64,000 bases of DNA from the NCBI GenBank assembly GCA_026419775.2, contig JAOPGA020000603.1, positions 62,001 through 126,000 on the forward strand, read 5' to 3'. The notes under the pieces are model-generated. The model had not been told where the DNA came from. It searched no databases and worked only from the letters and a program-made list of their open reading frames with translations. This DNA is from Acrasis kona (lineage: Eukaryota; Heterolobosea; Eutetramitea; Acrasida; Acrasidae). The position numbers and the translations under genes were made by a program. Below, piece after piece: positions 10,372 to 19,262 of the stretch (the first letter of the stretch is position 1; each line of letters opens with the position of its first letter).

Positions 10372-11211
10372 TAGTTTCTAGTTTTTTATTTTAGTTTCAC
10401 AACGGATTTAAAAATACGTTTTTGGTCAACACACATTTGTAATTTCACACGAGCACATTCAAAACAGTACAGTAGTGCGAGGTAAATAATTGTACTTATA
10501 AGGGATGATAAAAATAAATTTACTATTCTTCAATTCGTAGTCTGCTGATTAACCTGACGATATCTAACGGTAACCTGAACGTTCGCTGATGCAATTTTAA
10601 AATCGAAATGCTTTTAAAACATCTTCGATCGGCATCCAACTCCATTGTTCACGAATAGGGCTTCGCAACGAATATTTGAATGGTTATTCGCATATTTACG
10701 CAAATAAACAAATACGAATAATTCTTTTACAAAGAATTGTTTTGCTGGTCTTTCACGTTGTTAAAATATCCGAATAACAAACTGGTATTTTTCATCACTC
10801 CGCACAAGTGGGGAACAATTTCGAATGAGTGCGGAGTGAGTGCAACGAACGACGCACGAATGAGGAATTGTCACCCACGAGGGCGAGTGATTAGGAAATT
10901 CCTGTCTCTTTATGTCAACATAATTAATAAAGATGTTACTTATTTTATTCTCTGTCCTAATATGTTTTGTTGTATGCCATTGCAACAAAGGGCATTTCTA
11001 TATAGTACTGTGGTAAAAATTGAGGAAATGACTGATCACACTCATGAGAAGTATCTCGCAGGACTGGTGTACATTCCACCAAGTGAGCAGGATAAGAAAG
11101 CTGAAGTATTGGCTAAAACTTTTCAAGAAATGGTTAGTATTCGTGGACACTCACAACCAGCTGTATTACCAAACTTGCAGCTGCAGTTTGACAATGCACC
11201 ACACCATATAG
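10372..11211. other. Gene-poor spacer with short repeats
   Basis: AT-rich DNA upstream of the Val/Glu-rich gene. It contains clusters of the pentamer CGAAT/ATTCG (10660-10725) and an 11-bp inverted repeat, TCACTCCGCAC at 10795-10805 and its complement at 10829-10839. An open stretch to 11276 has no convincing protein character in its first half. Its second half (about 10985-11211) may be the eroded upstream part of the recombinase fragment that follows. Confidence 0.4.
10795..10839. repeat. 11-bp inverted repeat with 23-bp loop
   Basis: TCACTCCGCAC (10795-10805) is followed by GTGCGGAGTGA (10829-10839), a perfect inverted pair. It sits about 370 bp upstream of the tyrosine-recombinase relic and could mark an old element end or be coincidental. 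Confidence 0.5.
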
Positions 11212-11673
11212 TTAACCCAGCAAACTTACAAGGAGAAGTTACCAGAAGATGTACAATGGGAGATCACTCACGGTAGAGTATGCGATCAAAGAATTAGAAA
11301 GAACAAAGCCGGGGCTGTTATTGTTGTGAGGCATGGTATCGATAGGTATACTTCACACTCTGGCCGTAGAACAATGGCAACATTCATGGCTGAGATGGGA
11401 TTCTGTGCAGCCGAAATTCAATCGATGTTGCGACACATGAACCAATCCACATCGCAGGAATACATCGACTCATCTGATCGTGTGAGAAAGAGCACGTCAA
11501 AAAAATTATCAAATGCGATTAGCATCATTGACAGAAACAACGTCGAAAGTGAAGCTGATGTGACCAAGGATAATGATGTTGTTATCGATGATGAAGTGAA
11601 GGCAGTGGTAGGTCAAGAAAACAAGAAGAACTGGAATCTGGTATTCAATAATTGTAATGTCACATTTCACTAA
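11212..11673 (+). pseudogene. Tyrosine-recombinase catalytic-domain fragment
   Basis: A 153-residue open stretch between a stop (11209-11211) and 11673, with no ATG before the conserved core. It contains SHSGRRTMATF (the HxxR box) and about 20 residues later MLRHMNQSTSQEYID, where a His is followed nine residues on by the nucleophile-type Tyr. This is the C-terminal half of a lambda-integrase/Crypton/DIRS-type recombinase, which cuts and rejoins DNA through a 3'-phosphotyrosine. The N-terminal core-binding part and the first catalytic Arg are not found upstream in frame; related-looking sequence in another frame ends near 11276. It is most simply a truncated mobile-element relic, though a missing upstream exon cannot be excluded. 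Confidence 0.6.
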
Positions 11674-12745
11674 TAAAGTATGAGGGATAGTTTTTGTTCC
11701 CCACAGGTGTGTTTTTGTTCCACACTCAATTGTAAAAAATGAAGAAAGAATTCTAGTTGATCGCTCGATTAGGTAAAAAATCTGTGCGGATAAAGAGACA
11801 AGAGAAATAGGGTGGTATCCTGGACCTGGAGCCAAAACTAAATATTCCGTTACAAGAACGAAATACCGTTCCAATGGAAAAGTGCCGGAGCGTCTAATAA
11901 GTCTCCCAGTATTTAGAACTCAAAAGTAATGACTTTTACAAAAGAATATGATTTGTGCTTTGGTTGATTCAATTTCGGAATTGATTAGGAGTTTTTAGAT
12001 ATAACGAGATATTTTTGTAAAAATAGGATAGATACAATCTCAGAAACACACTGAAGGTAGGTAGAGAGGAAATGAGTTCAAGTAATTAATTTTTTATTCT
12101 GTTGAACATGTTGATTTGCCTCTTTGCTTCTAAAAAGTTATGACTCTGCCCATGTAAAGCTGGCATTTGAACCTGTAAAAATTTGGCTCCGCAAAAGAAG
12201 GTGATATTCAAAATAGAGAGTTGTTGTAAATGCTGTCTGAGGATAACAATTGGGAGACATGTTCGAAATTTCGGCATAGGCTTTGCTTAATAGTATGATG
12301 ATGATGTTGCAGGGACTAAAGCCGGACTGTGTCTGATGTAGGTTACATCATGGGATGGCGTATTCGAAATATCGACATAGGCTTCGCATTAAGAGTACCG
12401 AAAAGGGGTTTAAAGTATGTTACAGGCCAATACACTTCACCTGGTCAGACTTGACAAAGAGTTAGTGATTCAATTTTAAATAAATATGCTTCTTACTATG
12501 TAACAATCAATCAATTACAGTAATGGTAGGTCTAAATAGCAGTTCCAAAATGTTTACAGTTGTATTACCTTAAACCTTTGTTGTAGTTTATGTATAATAC
12601 ATTTGTCCGTAAACGGGACCAACCACAACTCCAGTGAGGCATGACAAAAGTTTCATCTTCACCTCTATAGACCCTTTCTTGAAAAAGTTTTTGGTTGATA
12701 AATTTTTGTTAGTCAAATAAATTCAATTACAAATCGCACGCTAAG
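11674..12745. other. Spacer with diverged direct repeats, no gene seen
   Basis: No open frame with protein character. A duplicated phrase GTTTTTGTTCC occurs near 11690 and 11710. An approximately 35-bp imperfect direct repeat, beginning TTCGAAAT and containing GCATAGGCTT or ACATAGGCTT, occurs at 12262-12295 and 12363-12397. Confidence 0.4.
12262..12397. repeat. Imperfect direct repeat, two copies about 100 bp apart
   Basis: Copy 1 at 12262-12295 and copy 2 at 12363-12397 share TTCGAAAT, TCG.CATAGGCTT and TTAA.AGTA with a few substitutions and a 1-2 base length difference. The copies are separated by a GATGATGATG-containing stretch. Possibly remnants of a non-coding mobile element. Confidence 0.45.
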
Positions 12746-12997
12746 ATGAACACACGCAATAACACATGTAATGACACCTCTAACAACCAAAACACCAACA
12801 ATAACTATACTATAAGATACGAATTCCTTCAAATGTATAAACAAGAAGTTCATGAACAAAAATGGAATCACACCAATTTGTTAAGGATGGGATTGAAGGA
12901 AGTAAAGAAAATAAAGCACAGCAACTGTAATAAAAAGCAGTTCCAATCAGACATTTATACATGTAAAGAGGGGGCTATATTTATGATGCCATGTTAG
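12746..12997 (+). CDS. Doubtful small reading frame, Asn/Thr-rich
   Basis: 83 codons starting with an ATG. The first 20 residues are Asn/Thr-rich; the rest is basic (Lys and Gln) and contains YKQEVHEQKW. A second open frame follows in another phase (12991-13209), with VVGVVGVVG and several Cys. I tried to join them with a 35- or 41-nt intron and each gave an early stop. It may be part of a decayed gene or chance. Confidence 0.2.
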   Translation: MNTRNNTCNDTSNNQNTNNNYTIRYEFLQMYKQEVHEQKWNHTNLLRMGLKEVKKIKHSNCNKKQFQSDIYTCKEGAIFMMPC

Positions 12998-13284
12998 ATA
13001 TAGGTGTAAGGAATTGTGATATTGGTACATCAGATTGTAATGAATGTGAAGCTAATGTACTGTTTGATTGTGGAGTGATTGATGGTGTAGTGGGAGTTGT
13101 GGGTGTTGTTGGTGAATGTTTTGATCGAGATTGTTCCAACAATTTAATATGCACCTTGGAAAATTGCTTGGTAGTTGACTACAGAAAAAGACCGAGATCT
13201 ATTTATTAGTACTTAGCCGTTTTTAACATGAAGAAGGAAACTGCCAATGACTGATTCTAATCGAATAAAACTTTGTCTAGTTGA

Positions 13285-13316
13285 AGTGACGAAGTCTTAA
13301 CGTCTAGACTAAGTCA
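13285..13316. repeat. 12-bp imperfect hairpin
   Basis: GTGACGAAGTCT is followed after 8 bases by AGACTAAGTCAC. Ten of twelve positions pair. It lies 40 bp upstream of the start codon of the coiled-coil gene and could be an operator-like palindrome, an RNA hairpin in its leader, or an element terminus. Confidence 0.45.
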
Positions 13317-13356
13317 CCACCATATAGGTCTACTAATTTAACAAATAAAATTAATA

Positions 13357-14448
13357 ATGGACGAGAGATACTGTTACCCAGCCCAACAAGATTTGGAATA
13401 CGCATGGTCACATCAAAAGACTCTAAAACATTTCAATTTCAGATCTCGTGGTATGAATGACTTAGCGTTTGAGAGATTATACGCGGTAATGGAAAGAGAC
13501 GGTTTTGGAAACACTGAAGTTATTGATTTGAGTTTTAATGCATTGACTAATAATTCCATAAAATCTCTTATCAAAATGAAAAAAAGAAGTAACTCAATAG
13601 ATGTTAAACTTCAAAGTAATTGCTTCAACCTCACTGACTTACCACAGGAGCACGTAGCCTTCGTTCTGGAATCATCAGAGGTTTCACACGCATCAGTGTC
13701 CATGAACATCACATCAACTACCCCATCATCACAGAGCATGAAATCCCTCCAGCAAAGACAGACAAAAGTAGAAACTCAAATTGAAATTTTTGGAAAAGAA
13801 GCCAGAACTGTGAATGAAAGCGTTGACAAATTGAGACAAGAAATCAGAACTGTTAATGAAGGCATTGACAAATTGAGACAAGAAGGCATAATTGTTAATG
13901 AAGGCATTGACAAATTTAGACAAGAAAGCATAATTATTAATGAAGGCCTTGACAAATTGAGACAAGAAAGCATAACTGTTTATGAAACTATCAAGGTTTT
14001 GGGAGAGACATCTAAAATCCTGGACAAGACGGTTCAACAACATACCGAAGTTTTCGACAAGCAGCATAAAATGATTGAAACGAACATAGCTAACTCTTTA
14101 ATGAAGAAATACGATTATAGTGTAATTACTGAAGACATCAAGGGATATAATAAAGAGACAGACTTATTTCTCGTATCTTCTGATGGTAAGAAAATTGTGA
14201 TTGGAGAGGCGGAAAATGATATGAAACAATACGCGTTCACTCAAGTCGTGATCAGACAAAGTGATTTCAGTATGATACCTCGTCATGATTTACCCGAACG
14301 CTTGAGAAATTGGGAAACTATCATTCTCTTAGTTGGTGGCGACAGAATACAAGAAAGGTTTGTCGAGTTAGCTAAGTTAAGGAAATATGTACTAGCCCGT
14401 GTATCTCATGATTCTTACGAAATTATTGACTATAGTGAGTCATTATAA
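13357..14448 (+). CDS. Coiled-coil protein with 14-aa repeats and a possible nuclease-fold tail
   Basis: 363 aa, single exon. Three parts can be seen. Residues 1-85 hold a leucine-rich-repeat-like stretch (EVIDLSFNALTNNSIKSL). Residues about 149-204 hold four near-perfect 14-residue repeats of the type IVNEGIDKLRQES, each encoded by 42 bp (13801-13968), plus a degenerate fifth; the period equals two heptads, so a coiled coil is expected. Residues 250-363 form a compact alpha/beta domain with ETDLFLV, KKIVIGEAE and ETIILLVGG. The spacing of Asp and GEAE resembles the PD-(D/E)xK core of restriction-type nucleases, but the catalytic Lys appears replaced by Glu. Coiled coil plus PD-(D/E)xK tail is an architecture known in bacterial DUF3782-type and Crinkler-like proteins. 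The assignment is an inference; it sits in the accessory island. Confidence 0.6.
   Translation: MDERYCYPAQQDLEYAWSHQKTLKHFNFRSRGMNDLAFERLYAVMERDGFGNTEVIDLSFNALTNNSIKSLIKMKKRSNSIDVKLQSNCFNLTDLPQEHVAFVLESSEVSHASVSMNITSTTPSSQSMKSLQQRQTKVETQIEIFGKEARTVNESVDKLRQEIRTVNEGIDKLRQEGIIVNEGIDKFRQESIIINEGLDKLRQESITVYETIKVLGETSKILDKTVQQHTEVFDKQHKMIETNIANSLMKKYDYSVITEDIKGYNKETDLFLVSSDGKKIVIGEAENDMKQYAFTQVVIRQSDFSMIPRHDLPERLRNWETIILLVGGDRIQERFVELAKLRKYVLARVSHDSYEIIDYSESL
13801..13968 (+). repeat. Four tandem 42-bp coding repeats
   Basis: Units start at 13801, 13843, 13885 and 13927 and share the core GTTAATGAAGGC...GACAAATT.AGACAAGAA; the region 13969-14010 is a diverged fifth copy. They encode the 14-aa coiled-coil repeat of the surrounding gene. 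High nucleotide identity suggests recent expansion or ongoing homogenisation. Confidence 0.85.
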
Positions 14449-15416
14449 ATATAATTTGAAAGCGATTGTGTTGACTCAATCAATACTGCACGGCTCATTA
14501 AAACCTCCGGATCACAATCAATAATTGTCCTCTAATCTGTCGCACTCTTTTTCTGTCATCAAAGTCGACAACTGGCACATCCTGTGCGGGCCCTCTTCTT
14601 TATACTTTCCTTGCGATAACACTCTCTCCTCTTCTTCTGTGCCTCGCACATTTTTTTAATGCAAGACGGGGTGAAGGATTGGTAGAATTGGTACTTAGTT
14701 TGTATTCATTGTTTGTTAATTGTTCTGGACGCTGTGATTCATGTGTCGAAGACATCCTCCGGCCTTCGAATACGAGGAACGTATTTGGATTTTAAAATTG
14801 TAACCTGCTCGGTTGATCCGAGACTTGTAAATTTTTTTAAGCGCCAAATAAAATCGTTAAGTGTTTTCAAAGACTTCCACAGTAAATTTTTATCAGAATA
14901 TCATCACACTTTTATCGAACGCATAAATGGATTTAATGAATGCACTTTCAAACACCATCAGAATGAATAACAGCACACAGTATTCGCCTTTGTGAGATTT
15001 AAATCAAAGTGTTACCTAATGGATATACAAGTCAGAATAGATATCAGAACATGATACGTATGACCAAACATATAAAATTTCTTGAAGACATGTAAATGTG
15101 GAGAAGCTGGTGATGTGAATTGAACAGCATATGTAACATCACAACATCGAATTTGTTGTTTGAGTAGATTGGAACATGTACGAAATAATTCTAGTGAACA
15201 CCTGCACCAACATTGCAAATTCGTTACATTTTCAAAAAAAACAAACGTTTAGTCGAAATTCATTTAATGGTACAAGTGCAGAAATACAGATTCATTGAAC
15301 AATTTTCACATACAACGGTGAAAGTATGCAGATCACGGTTGTTACGATGTGATTCCTTGTTCTGATTTGTTTTCGTGATGTGATGGAATTCATAGTACAA
15401 ACTTCTAAAATCCGAG
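14449..15416. other. About 970-bp spacer without a supported gene
   Basis: Short open frames here lack ATG starts or protein-like composition. A run of pyrimidine-rich sequence (CTCTTC/TTCTTC, 14590-14645) is the only notable feature. No tRNA-like B box was seen. Confidence 0.4.
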
Positions 15417-15938
15417 ATGCATCGGATTCAGTTTTTTATTCGATTCTATTTCTTTTTACCGGTCAGCATTAATATGGTTAATCAACTAATTTGCCTCCAA
15501 AATTTTACTCCACATATGGTCATACTCATGTTCAATCAACAATGTTCACTTCCTTGTTCTAACAAGCAAAAAAAATACAACCAACTACTACTAGTACCTC
15601 CTACTAGGACAATGAAAGACTCCGTTAAGCTAGACTTCAACGCAAGAAGTGTTATGTTACATACTGCGGTTAGCGTGATAGTAGAACCTCAACAGTGTTC
15701 ACAACTTGTGGGCAAAATAACTACCACTCCCCAACAAAAGAAAAAACTAGCCATTCCTTCTGCACCTAGGAAAGTAAAGAAACCCATAAGGATGAACGAG
15801 GAGATAACATCTTCCGTTCGTAGACGGTTGTGCTTCGACGACTTTGTTGTAGACGAAAGCACAGTTCCTGGCTTCAAGTTACGCACAGACGAGGAACCTG
15901 TTGCTAACAAGATTACGCGGCCATTTTGTGAAATTTAA
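15417..15938 (+). CDS. Small basic protein with a cyclin-docking-like motif
   Basis: Up to 173 aa from the ATG at 15417; internal ATGs at 15474, 15516 and 15612 are alternative starts. The last one gives 108 aa with more gene-like codon use. The C-terminal half has a Lys/Pro-rich segment (KKLAIPSAPRKVKKP) followed by SSVRRRLCFDD, which matches the RxL (Cy) motif used by CDK inhibitors and substrates to dock on cyclins. The rest is low in conserved features and no domain is recognised. It could be a fast-evolving cell-cycle regulator or a spurious frame. Confidence 0.35.
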   Translation: MHRIQFFIRFYFFLPVSINMVNQLICLQNFTPHMVILMFNQQCSLPCSNKQKKYNQLLLVPPTRTMKDSVKLDFNARSVMLHTAVSVIVEPQQCSQLVGKITTTPQQKKKLAIPSAPRKVKKPIRMNEEITSSVRRRLCFDDFVVDESTVPGFKLRTDEEPVANKITRPFCEI

Positions 15939-16391
15939 ATTCCTAACCGACGAATTAGATTGGATGTACTCTTTTTAAATACTTTCCAGCTGTCTGGCAC
16001 CTAACGTTGTAAATACATAAACAATATTTAACTTTTTGACCAATATTTTTCTTGCCTCATTAATCAAAATTTCCATCATAACCAAAAAAAACTTGAACTA
16101 ACTCAGACTTCTTGCGCACTAATCAAGTTCTACTATTTCCAAGACATTATTAGTAGTAAAGAATGAACTGGGGTGTAAACACGTAAAAAAAGAGATCAAA
16201 ATTTATGTAATCCATTGTAATCTCAGGACGTAATCGTGATTTTTAAACAAGATTAATGTCATTCTTTATTGATGATTAGGTTAACGTATTACAGCTTTTA
16301 CATAACTAATAAAAACATGGTTGGTGAGTAGTCATCTCTGATTTGTGTTGTAAGTCTGCAGTTGACTATTGACAACTGCAAAACAACTTCA
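15939..16391. other. AT-rich spacer and promoter of the SR gene
   Basis: About 450 bp with several A/T runs and no open frame of note. It contains the 3' end of the upstream small gene and the leader of the SR-type factor. Confidence 0.4.
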
Positions 16392-17168
16392 ATGGGAGAA
16401 TCGAGAGAGGAGGTAGGCAGTCTCTTTGTTGGGAGGATTAGTGAATCCGCAAGACAAAAAGATATCGAGGTACGCGCTCATCTTCTAGATATTAACCGTC
16501 TTCAGGAAATGTTTGGGAAGAAGGGAGAACTAACTAGATGTGACCTTAAAGTAAATTACGCCTTTGTCACATATAGACATGTGAGAGACGCCGAGGATGC
16601 GGTTAAGGATTTACACAACCAAGAGTTGTGCGGTAGAAAGATTAATGTCGAGTGGAGCAAAGAGAGCGGAAGATTCAACTCTGGAAGAGGTGGAAGAGAT
16701 AGAGACAGCAGAGACGGCGGAAGAGATGGTAGAGACAGAGACAGGTACGAACCCTACAGAAGAGACAGCAGGGATAGGAGGGATGGTAGAGATAGGGATA
16801 GAGACCGTAGGAGACAGCGCTCGAGAAGTCCAGGGTATGTATTTTAATTTTACACTTACCAACATTTTATTAGAAGAGACTCATACAGAAGAGACAGAGA
16901 TGACCGTGATCGCAACGGAGGTCGCCGGGAGAGGGACGAGCCAAGAAGGGAGAGGTCGAGAGAAAGAGATGACAGGAAGACAGAGAGAGCAGAGAGATCA
17001 CCAGTGCGCCGTTCGCTATCGCCTCCATCAAGACGTTCGCCACCACGCGATAGATCACCGGTGTCACCTACTACCAAGCGCTCGCCAGTACGCGATAGGT
17101 CCCCGGTGCGCGATAGATCACCAGTGCGAGAGAGATCACCAGTGCGCGACCGCTCAAGATCCCCCTGA
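16392..17168 (+). CDS. SR-type splicing factor (RRM plus RS domain)
   Basis: Nuclear pre-mRNA splicing regulator. Exons are 16392..16469, 16506..16834 and 16874..17168, giving 233 aa. The RRM has RNP2 LFVGRI and RNP1 VNYAFVTY. It is followed by a Gly/Arg/Asp-rich linker and a long RD/RS tail with RDRSPVRDRSPV repeats, the substrate type of SR kinases. Intron 1 (36 nt, 16470-16505) is a multiple of three and contains no stop, so it looks coding. Removing it turns a 12-residue disruption of RRM helix 1 into the canonical ARQKDIEEMFGKKGEL, and it carries TATTAAC near its 3' end as a branch-site candidate. Intron 2 is 39 nt (GTATGT...TTAG). The start ATG is preceded by AACTTCA. Confidence 0.88.
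16470..16505 (+). other. Hidden 36-nt stop-free intron
   Basis: GTACGC donor, CTTCAG acceptor and an internal TATTAAC. The length is 3n with no stop in frame, so retention would add 12 residues inside RRM helix 1. It is identified only because its removal restores the RRM alignment. Confidence 0.8.
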
Positions 17169-17415
17169 TTTAAATTTTCAACATGCGCTTGCTAAGCCAC
17201 TTATGTCCTACAAATGCTATGCTAATGCTTCTGATTCCTGCTGGTCTAATTCTTTTATCCGTTGTTGTTTTATTATCCTTCCATAAACTGTATAGGTCCT
17301 AATAAAACGCCTTCTTGCGTGTAGAAAATATTCAATATCCTTATCCGACCACTTTCTCCTACCAATTGATAGAATATACACATAGGCTATATTCAAAAAG
17401 ATTTTATTTGTACAC

Positions 17416-19248
17416 TCATTCTTCCTCTTTTGTTGATTTCACGCTACAAATCAGTGATGAGCTCTTGTGGTCGCATGTCATTTTTACTGGATGAAACACG
17501 CTCTCTGATAAAACATAAATAACACCACAGTCTTGAACCGATAAAAAGTAACTCCATACTATTGGAACCATGATACATGAACGTTTCAACTCCAACCCTG
17601 TTGCTTCACAGGGGAGTCTGGTGTGAAACCTCTTGTTGCTCCTGTTATTAACACATACGCGAAGTGTAACTATTTTATCAAAATTACCGTTCAACAAAAA
17701 GTGTTCGTACATGGCCATTTTGTATAATTTGCACAACAAGTACTTTTGACCAACAGTGATCAGTGGGTACACGTTTTCCTCGACATGGTTTATTTCAACA
17801 TCCATGGCAAACTGCTGGCCCTGGATCGTGGTTTTTATATTGACATCCAGGTTGGCGTCTCCATCTAATAAGCCTAATGACACCAACTGAGATTCGTTCA
17901 AGTACATCATGTTTGGTTTATTTTTGTAATCCAGGCACAACAAACAAGGTACGGAGTAGGAGGAATATGATAAATAAACACAAAGATAAATGTTTTCATT
18001 TTGTTGTTCAAAATATCTAGTTTGATAATAAATGTCTACGGACTCGTCCGACAGATACTGACCGCGGTTAGCCCTTTTTTTATTAACAATATATACAAAA
18101 TAATCAAGTAGAGATGCACCACTCCTCTCTTTATAGAATAATGAAAAACACAACCTACATGTTTCTAAAGGATTGTATTGCTCAAGAAATTTATTCATTA
18201 GACAACTTTGATCGTCCTTCTCCTCTACGTGAGAACCAAACAATGGATGCCCTTGGTACAATAATACTCCCTGTGCTCCTATAAAGTCCCAGCCCAATAC
18301 ACCATCAATTTTCGTGCTGTTAATCTCTTTGTTTGAGATTGTCAAATGCACATGTGTGTCGGTATGTAAGCTTTGACTGCTGTTAAATACAACAGGAAGT
18401 TGCTTCAAATCAAATGAAAAGCAATTCGATTTTAATGATAATGTGTCAATTAGAAAGGATCCAAGCGTCTTTGTTGTGTTCCCGTCTGAAGTCACTTTAT
18501 GGTATTCGCATGGAATTGTTCGCTTAATGTGGGGTAAATAACTTGTTATCAAATGATGATGTATTCTGTAAAGATTATGTGTGTGGATCGAACCTCCCAT
18601 TTCTACAAAGGTATTTGGGAACATACCTCTGCGACCAAGAAGTGGACAGTCGGGTCCATTTTTGAGTACGTTCCAGACTACTGGGACATTCCACTGTGAT
18701 ATCAACAAATCATTCTCCAAGGGTAAATTACGAACAGTAATCATTCTTAGCACCCCTTGAAACGACCCAAAACGTGTGTGTAGTGTAACAATGGGTTCGT
18801 TCAATGATCTGTTAAATTGTAAGTACAATCCCATCTGATAAGATATCAACGAGAATTCTATCGTTGTGTCAAGAAGAAAAGAAACAGGTACAAAGCTTTG
18901 GTTTTCAGAGGTTGTTTTGTGATATGTCACCATGTCTGCGGTTATTGGTATGCTTGATATATTACTGTAATCATTCTCGCTCTTGGATACCATTAAAGTA
19001 TGGCTCATGGATTTATATGCATGTTGGTGAGAGGTGAAAGTGTTATTGTTTGGAAGTTTTTGGATAAATTCATCAACATGCTCAAATGATAATGACCATA
19101 TATGATTAGACTCTTGTTTTAACCTGGTCGGGCATAAGTTTTCTACATCCCTTCTCCGTTTGAATGGGTCGAACATGTTACAATTGTTGTAACAAGCAAC
19201 CCAAGGGTATAAATTGAACCTTCCCCCATCCAACCCCTTAAAAAACAT
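17416..19248 (-). CDS. Unknown protein with repeated retropepsin-like segments
   Basis: About 610 aa from the ATG at 19248 (MFFKGLDGG), or 586 aa from 19176 (MFDPFKRRRD). The longer open frame further upstream overlaps SPT5 and is ignored. Three segments look like diverged aspartic-protease or retropepsin folds: one around SFLLDTTIEFSLISYQ, one around SFLIDTLSLKSNCFSFD with DGVLGWDFIGAQGVLLY, and one around LLCLDYKNKPNMMYLN with LITVGQKYLLC. The D-[TS]-G catalytic triad is altered to DTT, DTL and DYK, so at least two would be inactive. No signal peptide or membrane segment is obvious. The family is not recognised; the fold assignment is inferred from local motif spacing. The gene is head-to-head with SPT5, with 14 bp between first ATGs. 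Confidence 0.5.
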   Translation of the reverse strand: MFFKGLDGGRFNLYPWVACYNNCNMFDPFKRRRDVENLCPTRLKQESNHIWSLSFEHVDEFIQKLPNNNTFTSHQHAYKSMSHTLMVSKSENDYSNISSIPITADMVTYHKTTSENQSFVPVSFLLDTTIEFSLISYQMGLYLQFNRSLNEPIVTLHTRFGSFQGVLRMITVRNLPLENDLLISQWNVPVVWNVLKNGPDCPLLGRRGMFPNTFVEMGGSIHTHNLYRIHHHLITSYLPHIKRTIPCEYHKVTSDGNTTKTLGSFLIDTLSLKSNCFSFDLKQLPVVFNSSQSLHTDTHVHLTISNKEINSTKIDGVLGWDFIGAQGVLLYQGHPLFGSHVEEKDDQSCLMNKFLEQYNPLETCRLCFSLFYKERSGASLLDYFVYIVNKKRANRGQYLSDESVDIYYQTRYFEQQNENIYLCVYLSYSSYSVPCLLCLDYKNKPNMMYLNESQLVSLGLLDGDANLDVNIKTTIQGQQFAMDVEINHVEENVYPLITVGQKYLLCKLYKMAMYEHFLLNGNFDKIVTLRVCVNNRSNKRFHTRLPCEATGLELKRSCIMVPIVWSYFLSVQDCGVIYVLSESVFHPVKMTCDHKSSSLICSVKSTKEEE

Positions 19249-19262
19249 ACCACACAACAACA

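Noticed and set aside
12991-13209. Cys- and Val/Gly-rich 72-codon frame
   Set aside because: Low-complexity VVGVVGVVG stretch, no domain, and it cannot be spliced to the preceding frame without stops.
14713-14970. 85-codon plus-strand frame
   Set aside because: Begins at TTG with no ATG and has no recognisable features.
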